Shown piece after piece: positions 26,336-33,800 of a stretch of DNA of 61,933 nucleotides. The stretch covers positions 1-61,933 of the forward strand of contig WGDB01000114.1 in the NCBI GenBank assembly GCA_015493495.1, written 5' to 3'. This DNA is from Helicobacteraceae bacterium. GTDB lineage: Bacteria; Campylobacterota; Campylobacteria; Campylobacterales; Sulfurimonadaceae. The notes beneath the pieces were generated by a model, which saw nothing but the letters and a program-made list of their open reading frames with translations, did not search any database and was not told the DNA's origin. Position 1 is the stretch's first letter, and each line of letters opens with the position of its first letter. Both the position numbers and the translations under genes were made by a program.

Positions 26336-27031
26336 TTATTTGATATCTGCTAATTCAGAAAGGTCAAACTTAACTGCTGGACTCATAGTTAATGAAAGTG
26401 CAGCATTCTTGATGTAACGACCTTTAGCAGAAGCTGGCTTTTGCTTGTTAATCGCTGCAACAAATGCAGTGATGTTCTCTTCGATCTTTGCAGCATCGAA
26501 GCTTGCTTTACCAATACCAGCATGAATGTTACCTTTTTTGTCAACACGGAAAGCAACTTGGCCTCCCTTAACATTGTTAACAGCAGTAGTAACATCTGGT
26601 GTAACAGTACCAGTCTTAGGGTTAGGCATCATACCTTTTGGCCCTAGAATACGACCAACTTTACCAACAAGACCCATACAGTCAGGTGCAGCAACAACGA
26701 TATCAAAATCAATGTTACCTGCTTGGATCTGCTCTACTAGATCGTCAGTACCAACGATGTCAGCACCAGCAGCTTTAGCTTCGTCTGCTTTCGCACCCTT
26801 AGCAAATACTGCAACACGAACAGTTTTACCTGTACCGTTTGGAAGAACGATCGCACCACGAACCATTTGGTCAGCGTGACGAGGATCTACGTTTAGGTTC
26901 ATCGCGATTTCAACAGTTTCGTCGAATTTTGCAGATGTAAGGTCTTTCATTAATGCAGCTGATTCAGCTACTGTATATTTTTTAGTTACGTCAATTTTTT
27001 CAGACAGTTGTTTATAGCGTTTACTTGCCAT
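26336..27031 (-). CDS. rplA: 50S ribosomal protein L1
   Basis: 231-residue L1 stalk protein. The start is the ATG at 27031 ([13 protein letters not shown]), with GGAGAT 6-7 bp upstream; the track extension of nine residues is not coding. Diagnostic text includes [50 protein letters not shown] and [15 protein letters not shown]. In other bacteria L1 represses its own rplKA mRNA. Confidence 0.98.
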   Translation of the reverse strand: MASKRYKQLSEKIDVTKKYTVAESAALMKDLTSAKFDETVEIAMNLNVDPRHADQMVRGAIVLPNGTGKTVRVAVFAKGAKADEAKAAGADIVGTDDLVEQIQAGNIDFDIVVAAPDCMGLVGKVGRILGPKGMMPNPKTGTVTPDVTTAVNNVKGGQVAFRVDKKGNIHAGIGKASFDAAKIEENITAFVAAINKQKPASAKGRYIKNAALSLTMSPAVKFDLSELADIK

Positions 27032-27101
27032 TTTGATCTCCATATATAAATCTGCCACAAAGTTTTATATCACTGTGGTCGGTGATCTTGTGAGTGTAGT
27101 T

Positions 27102-27527
27102 TTAGTCTACGATCTCGATACCCATTGAACGAGCAGAACCCGCCAATGTGTTAGCAGCTTGGTCTACATCGTCAGTGTTAAGATCCGCGATCTTAGCATT
27201 AACAACTTCCATAAGCTGAGCTTTAGTAATCTTACCAACTTTGTTTAAAAGTGGGTTGTCAGTACCTTTTTTAAGACCTGCAGCCTTCATAAGAAGTGCA
27301 GATGCCGGTGGCTGCTTCGTGATAAAAGTAAAACTTCTATCAGAGTAAACAGTGATAACAACAGGAACTTTAAAGCCCATCTTGTCTTTTGTCTTCTCGT
27401 TGAATGCTTTACAGAATTCCATGATGTTAACACCACGTTGTCCTAGAGCTGGTCCAACTGGTGGAGCCGGGTTTGCTTTACCAGCTTCGATTTGAAGCTT
27501 GATATAATCCATAACTTTTTTTGCCAT
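27102..27527 (-). CDS. rplK: 50S ribosomal protein L11
   Basis: 141-residue protein of the GTPase-associated centre. The start is the ATG at 27527 ([32 protein letters not shown]), preceded by AAAGGA; the 11 extra N-terminal residues in the track are not coding. [10 protein letters not shown] is the thiostrepton-region signature and the C-terminal [10 protein letters not shown] motif is intact. It is the first gene of rplKA. Confidence 0.98.
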   Translation of the reverse strand: MAKKVMDYIKLQIEAGKANPAPPVGPALGQRGVNIMEFCKAFNEKTKDKMGFKVPVVITVYSDRSFTFITKQPPASALLMKAAGLKKGTDNPLLNKVGKITKAQLMEVVNAKIADLNTDDVDQAANTLAGSARSMGIEIVD

Positions 27528-27584
27528 AGTTTGTCCTTTATATGATTTAACGCAATTCAAATATAATTCAAATCACTTCGCTAA

Positions 27585-27691
27585 CGCTAAGTTCTCTTCA
27601 GCAGAGAGCTCACGCAACAAGTTGTTGCTCTACGCTGGCCTTAGACCTCTATGAGAGCTAAAGTCAGCGTAGTATAACGCAGTGCGTTATA
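27585..27691 (-). promoter_or_regulatory. Array of consecutive hairpins between nusG and rplK
   Basis: Adjacent stems on the transcript are as follows. TATAACGCA/TGCGTTATA (27673-27691) overlaps the nusG stop codon. A nested element, CTACGCTG/CAGCGTAG enclosing TTAG/CTAA and CTCT/AGAG, spans 27630-27672. GCAACAA/TTGTTGC follows at about 27613-27628, then a CTCT/AGAG stem. They could combine a nusG 3' end with an L1-binding operator for rplKA; the operator idea comes from other bacteria and is not demonstrated here. Confidence 0.6.
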
Positions 27692-28214
27692 TTATTTTTT
27701 CTACTTGTGAATATGATATATCCACTGGTGTTGCACGACCGAAGATCGAAACATTAAGTTTTAACGTTCCATGTTCAACATCATACTCGTCTACAGTACC
27801 TGTAAAGTTTGCAAATGGACCATCGATAATACGTACCATCTCACCATTTTCAAAATAGACTTTTGGTTTTGGTGCAGGACGATTGTTAACACGGTCTAAG
27901 ATCGTATTAATATCAGTGTCACTGAGTGGTGTAGGAACATTTGCCTCACCAATAAATCCAGAGACCTTTGGAACAGTCTGTATCATTGTCTGGATCTCAG
28001 TGTCAAGATCAACATTGATAAAAACATACCCTGAGTACAGTGAACGTTCAGAGATTTTTTTCTTACCGTTTTTCATCTCTACAACATCTTCTGTAGGAAC
28101 GATAACTTCTGCGATCTTATCTTGTAGTTTGTTCTCTTCGATCAGGTAAAGAATTGCTTCTCTAACCTTGCGTTCACTACCATAGGTCTGAATCGAGTAC
28201 CATTTGTGTGCCAT
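27687..28214 (-). CDS. nusG: Transcription termination/antitermination factor NusG
   Basis: 175-residue RNA-polymerase-associated factor. The N-terminal NGN domain starts MAHKWYSIQTYGSERKV and includes SLYSGYVFINVDLD and KVSGFIG. The C-terminal KOW domain holds GEMVRIIDGPFANFTGTVDEYD. It follows secE by 9 bp, the usual secE-nusG pair. Confidence 0.97.
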   Translation of the reverse strand: MAHKWYSIQTYGSERKVREAILYLIEENKLQDKIAEVIVPTEDVVEMKNGKKKISERSLYSGYVFINVDLDTEIQTMIQTVPKVSGFIGEANVPTPLSDTDINTILDRVNNRPAPKPKVYFENGEMVRIIDGPFANFTGTVDEYDVEHGTLKLNVSIFGRATPVDISYSQVEKII

Positions 28215-28223
28215 AATCTATCC

Positions 28224-28397
28224 TTAACCTAATATTGCTGATAGAACTGATGACATAAGCAAGTCAACCAGTGCCAGAAAAATAGAGATGACAGTCACCA
28301 CTAAAAAGACAGCAAAAAATGCTTGTTTTACCTGACCTTTAGTAGGAAAGATAACTTTAGCCAGTTCCAGTTTTGCATTTTGTAACGCACTTCTCAT
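28224..28397 (-). CDS. secE: Preprotein translocase subunit SecE
   Basis: Too short for the ORF track; read directly as 57 residues, beginning MRSALQNAKLELAKVIFPTK and ending VLSAILG. SecE clamps the SecY channel in the inner membrane. The amphipathic segment with the conserved VIFPTKGQVKQ motif is followed by one transmembrane helix (about residues 27-46), the minimal single-helix SecE form. It lies directly upstream of nusG and downstream of tRNA-Trp, which confirms the assignment. Confidence 0.95.
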   Translation of the reverse strand: MRSALQNAKLELAKVIFPTKGQVKQAFFAVFLVVTVISIFLALVDLLMSSVLSAILG

Positions 28398-28471
28398 ATT
28401 TTATCCTCTATACATTTGCAATCAATAAAGCTCTAAAGCTACATAGATTGTAAATGTCTTATTTTAATTAG

Positions 28472-28547
28472 TGGCAGGCGTAGAGAGACTCGAACTCCCA
28501 ACACCCGGATTTGGAATCCGGTGCTCTACCATTGGAGCTATACGCCT
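28472..28547 (-). tRNA. tRNA-Trp (anticodon CCA)
   Basis: 76 nt including an encoded CCA. The acceptor stem AGGCGTA/TACGCCT, the anticodon stem CCGGA/TCCGG with CCA in the loop, and the TTCGAGT T-arm sequence are clear. It lies between rpmG and secE, a conserved Campylobacterota position. Confidence 0.97.
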
Positions 28548-28661
28548 ATATAATGTAAATGGACAAACCATTTACCACGTTAACTCTGATCTTGCCTTAA
28601 CGGCAGGCTTAAGAAGTTGACCTCTTAATTCAGAGCGTGCCTTACACTTAAAGTGAAATTA

Positions 28662-28814
28662 TTATAATTTCATCTCTTTGTGTGGTGTATGCTCACGACA
28701 CCATTTACAGTATTTAGTTACTGTAAACTTCTCAGTGTGAGTCTTTTTGTTTTTTGAGGTGTGATAGTTACGACGTGTACACTTCTCACAACCTAAGTGA
28801 ATTGTTTCTCTCAT
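28662..28814 (-). CDS. rpmG: 50S ribosomal protein L33 (zinc-binding type)
   Basis: 50 residues, missed by the ORF track because of length: MRETIHLGCEKCTRRNYHTSK and then KYCKWCREHTPHKEMKL. Two CXXC pairs (CEKC and CKWC) mark the zinc-binding, C+ form of L33, which implies no requirement for the zinc-free variant here. It sits between tuf and tRNA-Trp, as in other Campylobacterota. Confidence 0.96.
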   Translation of the reverse strand: MRETIHLGCEKCTRRNYHTSKNKKTHTEKFTVTKYCKWCREHTPHKEMKL

Positions 28815-28869
28815 TATGTTTCCCTTCGTTTTATTTCTTACTTAAAAGAGTTTATCCTCTTTACAAGTG

Positions 28870-28901
28870 GCAAGCCAAAGGCTTGCGTCCTAAAAAAGGA
28901 C
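28870..28901 (-). terminator. Paired hairpins between tuf and rpmG
   Basis: GCAAGCC/GGCTTGC (28870-28876, 28880-28886) and GTCCT/AGGAC (28887-28891, 28897-28901) sit 17 bp past the tuf stop; on the transcript the loop of the latter is U-rich. They probably cause partial termination, since the genes beyond are usually cotranscribed with tuf. Confidence 0.6.
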
Positions 28902-28917
28902 TTTACTTTTTCATTAA

Positions 28918-30117
28918 TTACTTAATGATTGTAGCAACAACACCTGCACCAACTGTACGTCCACCTTCACGGATAGCGAAACGAGTTCCCTCTTCCATTG
29001 CAATCGGAGCGATAAGTTCAGCAGTGATACTAACGTTGTCACCTGGCATAACCATCTCAGTACCTTCTGGTAGAGTGATCGCACCTGTAACGTCAGTTGT
29101 ACGTACGTAGAACTGTGGACGGTAGTTAGAGAAGAATGGTGTGTGACGACCACCCTCATCTTTACTTAGTACATAGATCTCAGCAGTAAATGTTGTGTGA
29201 GGAGTGATCGTACCTGGCTTACAAAGAACCTGACCACGCTCAACTGCTTCTTTATCGATACCACGAAGAAGAACACCACAGTTATCACCTGCAACACCAC
29301 AGTCCATCTCTTTACGGAACATCTCAACACCAGTTACAGTAGTAGACTGAGTATCTTTGATTCCAACGATTTCAATGTTTTCACCAACACAAACCTGACC
29401 ACGTTCAACACGACCAGTTACAACTGTACCACGACCAGAGATTGAGAATACATCCTCAACTGGCATTAGGAAGTCTTTGTCTGTTTCACGCTCTGGCTCT
29501 GGGATGTACTCATCAACAGTTTTCATTAGTTCAATGATCTTGTCAGCCCATGGCCCAAGAGCACCAGCTTTTGCTTCTTCTAGTGCTTGGTATGCAGAAC
29601 CAGCAGTAATAGGAGTGTCATCACCTGGGAACTCATATACGTCTAGTAGTTCACGGATTTCCATCTCTACCAGTTCTAGAAGCTCTTCATCATCAACAAG
29701 GTCTTCTTTGTTCATGAATACAACGATATATGGAACACCAACCTGCTTAGAAAGAAGGATGTGCTCACGTGTTTGTGGCATTGGGCCATCCGCTGCAGAA
29801 ACAACAAGAATTGCACCGTCCATCTGAGCAGCACCAGTAATCATGTTCTTAACATAATCGGCGTGACCTGGACAGTCAACGTGAGCGTAGTGACGGATAT
29901 CTGTCTCATACTCAACGTGTGAAGTAGCGATCGTGATTCCACGCTCGCGCTCTTCTGGTGCATTATCGATCATGTCATAATCCATGAATTTTGCATCATT
30001 TTTAACTGCAAGTACTGCTGTAATTGCTGCTGTCAATGTAGTTTTACCGTGGTCAACGTGACCGATAGTACCGATGTTAACGTGCGGTTTCGTACGTTCG
30101 AATTTTTCTTTAGCCAT
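28918..30117 (-). CDS. tuf: Elongation factor Tu
   Basis: 399-residue GTPase that delivers aminoacyl-tRNA to the ribosome. The start is the ATG at 30117 ([20 protein letters not shown]), with GCAGGAG upstream; the 19 extra residues in the track are leader. Motifs include [18 protein letters not shown] and [10 protein letters not shown]; the latter replaces the common NKxD-MVDD form. It lies between a four-tRNA cluster and rpmG. Only one tuf copy is in the window. Confidence 0.98.
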   Translation of the reverse strand: MAKEKFERTKPHVNIGTIGHVDHGKTTLTAAITAVLAVKNDAKFMDYDMIDNAPEERERGITIATSHVEYETDIRHYAHVDCPGHADYVKNMITGAAQMDGAILVVSAADGPMPQTREHILLSKQVGVPYIVVFMNKEDLVDDEELLELVEMEIRELLDVYEFPGDDTPITAGSAYQALEEAKAGALGPWADKIIELMKTVDEYIPEPERETDKDFLMPVEDVFSISGRGTVVTGRVERGQVCVGENIEIVGIKDTQSTTVTGVEMFRKEMDCGVAGDNCGVLLRGIDKEAVERGQVLCKPGTITPHTTFTAEIYVLSKDEGGRHTPFFSNYRPQFYVRTTDVTGAITLPEGTEMVMPGDNVSITAELIAPIAMEEGTRFAIREGGRTVGAGVVATIIK

Positions 30118-30226
30118 AAGAATCTCCTGCTTGTTAGTTAAATTGAAATGGAATTGTACCCAAAAACTATTCATTTATTGCTTATAATTTTAAAATTTCG
30201 CAAAAATCATATTTTAATGTCTTAAA

Positions 30227-30301
<75 letters not shown>

Positions 30302-30458
30302 ATAAAGAACACAAACATTAAAAATTATACACCAAAGCAATAAGTGCATAGTTTTTTAGTACATAGTATAGTGTTGAAAGAATTAGCAATTAGATGAAAA
30401 TAAGTAGAAGTATAAAGTTATTGTACTTCAGCTCCCAGAAGGATAATACAGTTCTCAA

Positions 30459-30535
30459 TGGAGCGGGTGAAGGGACTCGAACCCTCGACCCTCAGCTTGG
30501 AAGGCTGACGCTCTAGCCAACTGAGCTACGCCCGC
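30459..30535 (-). tRNA. tRNA-Gly (anticodon TCC)
   Basis: 77 nt including encoded CCA. Acceptor stem GCGGGCG against the CACCCGC region, anticodon stem TCAGC/GCTGA with TCC in the loop. It is the third gene of the Thr-Tyr-Gly-Thr cluster. Confidence 0.97.
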
Positions 30536-30546
30536 GTCATCATTGA

Positions 30547-30631
30547 TGGTGGTGAGAAGAGGAGTCGAACCTCTGAACCCATAGGGAGCAGATTTACAGT
30601 CTGCCGTCGTTGGCCACTTGACTATCTCACC
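30547..30631 (-). tRNA. tRNA-Tyr (anticodon GTA)
   Basis: 85 nt including encoded CCA. It has the long variable arm of a class II tRNA, acceptor stem GGTGAGA/TCTCACC and anticodon stem GCAGA/TCTGC with GTA in the loop. It lies 11 bp from tRNA-Gly. Confidence 0.97.
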
Positions 30632-30684
30632 ATCGTTTGTTGTATTGATCTGGTCTAACACTGTTTCTAATATTCGAAATCAAA

Positions 30685-30761
30685 TGGTGCCGACACGAGG
30701 ATTTGAACCCCGGGCCTGCTGATTACAAATCAGCTGCTCTAGCCAACTGAGCTATGTCGGC
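30685..30761 (-). tRNA. tRNA-Thr (anticodon TGT)
   Basis: 77 nt including encoded CCA. Acceptor stem GCCGACA/TGTCGGC, anticodon stem GCTGA/TCAGC with TGT in the loop. It is the first gene of the cluster, giving the order Thr-Tyr-Gly-Thr-tuf that E. coli also has at its tufB locus. Confidence 0.97.
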
Positions 30762-30819
30762 ATCTGAAATCGAGCTGCAATTATAGGGACTTTTGTTTTC
30801 AATGTCAAGGGTTTTTCAA

Positions 30820-31599
30820 TTAAAAGTGAATTTTCTTTCCATCTTCTAATATCTCCACCTCCCAAACCCCCTGTTTTTGGGCTATCTCTTCTATTATACT
30901 TTTTTTATAAAGTGGCTTAATATGGTTGATTTTTAATTGCAAGCCCAACGTTTCTATACTTTTCAGTCCTGAGAAAAGGAGCTTAGGTGTTAAATGTTTA
31001 CTAATTATTGCCAATTTCTCCATTTCTGAAGGAAATGAGCACTCGATGACAAGTGTAGATATACTTTTATCACTTTTCACAAGACGTTCAACACAAGATA
31101 GATCATATGTATCTGCTGTGATCAACACACTTGAACTGTTTTTCTTAACGACATATCCACAACTTGGCACAGTATGATCTGTCTCAAATGCATATATTGA
31201 AGTTGTCTCATCAAGTCTATAAACTTCTCCAATATCTATAGGTTTACAGACCATAGCCATTTTATTGCTGTCGGTCAGTTTTATTTTAGTAAAATCCGGC
31301 CATATGATGTCATTGATAAAGTGTTTTTGTACGGCTTCTAAAGTCTCAGGAAGTCCTCTGACTACTAAGGTCTCTACACGTTTCTCAAAATAACTGTCCA
31401 GGATATAGGCAATGTCGAGTATATGATCTAAATGTGAGTGTGTCAACCAAATGGTCTCTATCTTAGCCACATCTTTTTTAAGAGGGTGCAACAAGTTACC
31501 GGCATCTATGACATTTTGGGCATTTATGTAAAAGGCACTGGTACCACCTTCTAATCCTTTAGTACCATTACTCCCCAATATTGTGATCTCATTCTCCAT
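30820..31599 (-). CDS. Metallo-beta-lactamase-fold protein, likely class II 3',5'-cyclic-nucleotide phosphodiesterase
   Basis: 259 residues with the MBL-fold metal motif THSHLDHILD (about residues 53-62), followed by ETDHTVPSCGYVV and LITADTYD, which supply further metal ligands. This pattern, with HSHLDH and the TDHTVPSCGY segment, matches class II cyclic-nucleotide phosphodiesterases (PDEase_II) better than glyoxalases or lactamases. It would hydrolyse cAMP or cGMP in the cytoplasm; no signal peptide is seen. Its start overlaps the end of the GAF/HD-GYP gene by 11 bp, so the two signalling enzymes are one transcription unit. Substrate is inferred. Confidence 0.75.
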   Translation of the reverse strand: MENEITILGSNGTKGLEGGTSAFYINAQNVIDAGNLLHPLKKDVAKIETIWLTHSHLDHILDIAYILDSYFEKRVETLVVRGLPETLEAVQKHFINDIIWPDFTKIKLTDSNKMAMVCKPIDIGEVYRLDETTSIYAFETDHTVPSCGYVVKKNSSSVLITADTYDLSCVERLVKSDKSISTLVIECSFPSEMEKLAIISKHLTPKLLFSGLKSIETLGLQLKINHIKPLYKKSIIEEIAQKQGVWEVEILEDGKKIHF

Positions 31600-32701
31600 G
31601 ATAGGTATCTTTAAATTGTGCTCTTATCTCTAGGAACTTATCGATATTTTCAAAAAAGAGATCGATCAATTTAGGATCAAAGTGTTCTCCCCTCTCTTCT
31701 CTGAAAAGTTTAAATATACGTTCATCATCCCATGCCTTTTTATAGACACGGTCTGAACCCAAGGCATCAAACACATCGGCCAAAGCTGTAATACGACCAT
31801 AAATATGAATCTCTTCACCTTTAAGCTGGTTAGGGTAACCCGTGCCGTTATACTTCTCATGATGTTGATAGGCCACGATAGATGCTGCTTTAAGCAGTGT
31901 GCGTTCAGAACCTTTTAAAATGTTGTAGCCCAACTCTGCATGGGTGTCCATAATACGACGTTCTTCTTCATTGAAGCGTCCTGGCTTGTTTAAAACAGCA
32001 TCTGGAATAGCGATCTTACCCAAGTCATGCATAGGAGAGGCATCTTTTAAAATATTACACTCCTCTTTACTCAGACCATACAGTTCTGCTAAAAGACGTG
32101 AATACTCTGCCACACGTTTAACATGATTGCCAGTCTCTTTGGAACGGCTCTCACCTGTAACACCCATGATGTATACCAGTTCTCTTTGTGTTGCATCTAT
32201 CTCTTGAAGTAACAGAGAGGACTCTATGCTCTCTGCTACATAGGTGGAAGCCAACATAAGATGTTTAAGATCCTCTTTACTGAAACCATTTTTACCTTTT
32301 TTATTAATCACCTGAATGGCACCAACCACTTCATCATTTGAATTATGTACAGGAATCACCATCATAGTCGATGTTTTGTAACCGGTCTCATCATCCACAT
32401 CTCGATTAAAACTCTGATGTGAATAGACGTCATTAATGATCTTTGACTTTCCTTCTCTGATAGCTTCACCGACTATACCACTGTAAGCAGGTATTATAAT
32501 AGAGTCTACCCCATCTGCGACTTTAGTCCGTAGCGTTTTGTTTTCTTGATCTAAAAGCCAAACACTACAGCGGTCTGCCTTGACAATATCTCGCCCCATC
32601 TCTGCCACCTGCGGCAGCAAACGATCAGGGTCGTGTATAGAGGCTATCTTCGTTACATGTTTAAAAATCAATGCTAACAGTTCGTCTGCTTTATGGCCCA
32701 T
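31589..32701 (-). CDS. GAF domain / HD-GYP domain phosphodiesterase
   Basis: 370-residue soluble signalling protein. An N-terminal GAF domain (about residues 15-165; CSVWLLDQENKTL, GIVGEAIREGK, GAIQVINKK) precedes an HD-GYP domain (about 175-350). The domain has HVKRVAEYS, the HD dyad MHDLGKIAIP, HHEKYNGTGYP (the GYP signature) and ALADVFDAL. HD-GYP enzymes cleave cyclic-di-GMP; the GAF domain could sense a small ligand, in some families a cyclic nucleotide. It has no membrane segment. It is cotranscribed with the MBL-fold phosphodiesterase and divergent from the rhodanese gene. Confidence 0.92.
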   Translation of the reverse strand: MGHKADELLALIFKHVTKIASIHDPDRLLPQVAEMGRDIVKADRCSVWLLDQENKTLRTKVADGVDSIIIPAYSGIVGEAIREGKSKIINDVYSHQSFNRDVDDETGYKTSTMMVIPVHNSNDEVVGAIQVINKKGKNGFSKEDLKHLMLASTYVAESIESSLLLQEIDATQRELVYIMGVTGESRSKETGNHVKRVAEYSRLLAELYGLSKEECNILKDASPMHDLGKIAIPDAVLNKPGRFNEEERRIMDTHAELGYNILKGSERTLLKAASIVAYQHHEKYNGTGYPNQLKGEEIHIYGRITALADVFDALGSDRVYKKAWDDERIFKLFREERGEHFDPKLIDLFFENIDKFLEIRAQFKDTYHGE

Positions 32702-32841
32702 CTCGACTCCTTGGTCATCTAACTCATAATCTTATCTTTAAAGTGTAACAAATTTTCCCCTATATTGTGCGAAAACACCTTAAGCTTCTAATATTTTACT
32801 TTTTCAATGTAGCAAAGTGTCTATATAGTATTATTAATAAC

Positions 32842-32847
32842 TATAAT
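32842..32847 (+). promoter_or_regulatory. Putative -10 box of the rhodanese-polyferredoxin operon
   Basis: TATAAT in ACTATAATAGATC, 68 bp upstream of the ATG at 32916, in the 214-bp divergent region. No matching -35 is visible. Confidence 0.45.
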
Positions 32848-32915
32848 AGATCTTTCTAAAAGCCCTAGTCATCCACTAAAGTATTTTAGATCTCTATACC
32901 ATTTAAGGATTCACT

Positions 32916-33800
32916 ATGCGATACCTATTAATGACAGCTTTTCTATTTTTGTCTTTACAAGCGAGTACAGGTTTTATCTCTGCAGAACAACTACAAAAAA
33001 AGCTTTTTGACAAAAAACTTATCCTTGTTGATGTAGGAAATCGCGCAGATTATGATGCGGGACATATACCTAACGCTATGCGAAGCGAGATCTCAGCATG
33101 GCGTCAACCCATTGAACTGCATCAAGAGATGCGCTCCAGTGCAGATATACAAGAAGAGATGCAACGCCTTGGCATTAACAAAGACTCTCAAGTTGTTATC
33201 TATGGTCATAATAATAAAAAAGAGGCCCTCAAATCGAGCTATATGGCCTTAGCGATGATTACCCATGGGCTTAAAGACGTTACCATTTTGAATGGAGCCT
33301 ATGGAGAGTGGGAAGATGATGAAGACCGTCCTATCTCTAAAAAACTTACTGAAAACCCTAAAGGTAACTTTACTGCAAAATTCATACCAGGTATCCTTGT
33401 TAATATGCAATATGTCAAAGCCCATATAGGTAAAGTCCCAATGTTAGAAGCACGCCCTGCTGTTTTTTATTATGGAACCTTAAGAAGCAGTGGAGTCAAG
33501 CGTATTGGTCACATCCCTAAAGCCATGAGCAGTTTTTGGAAAGACAAGTTTGAGATCGATGGCACCCTTAAAGAGGAGGAAGTCCTTAAAGAGATCATTA
33601 TCGATGGCTATGCTCTTGACAAGACTAAAGAGGTCATTCTCTACTGCACAGGTGGATTAGAAGCTTCTATGAACTGGTTTATACTCTCTCAACATATGCA
33701 CTTTAAAGATGCAAAAATCTACGATGCCTCTTTACGTGAGTGGGCAAACAAAGACAACACCCCACTCGTTCGTTACAAGTGGGAGACCTTTGGGTACTAA
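32916..33800 (+). CDS. Exported tandem-domain rhodanese (thiosulfate sulfurtransferase-like)
   Basis: 294 residues with a signal peptide (MRYLLMTAFLFLSLQAS) and two rhodanese domains. The N-terminal domain (about 20-140) has YGHNNKKEA where the active-site loop should be, with no cysteine, so it is the usual non-catalytic half. The C-terminal domain (about 160-290) has LYCTGGLEAS with the catalytic cysteine. The protein should act in the periplasm on sulfane sulfur. Its TAA stop directly abuts the ATG of the polyferredoxin, which implies coupling of sulfur handling to membrane electron transfer; the latter is inference. Confidence 0.9.
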   Translation: MRYLLMTAFLFLSLQASTGFISAEQLQKKLFDKKLILVDVGNRADYDAGHIPNAMRSEISAWRQPIELHQEMRSSADIQEEMQRLGINKDSQVVIYGHNNKKEALKSSYMALAMITHGLKDVTILNGAYGEWEDDEDRPISKKLTENPKGNFTAKFIPGILVNMQYVKAHIGKVPMLEARPAVFYYGTLRSSGVKRIGHIPKAMSSFWKDKFEIDGTLKEEEVLKEIIIDGYALDKTKEVILYCTGGLEASMNWFILSQHMHFKDAKIYDASLREWANKDNTPLVRYKWETFGY

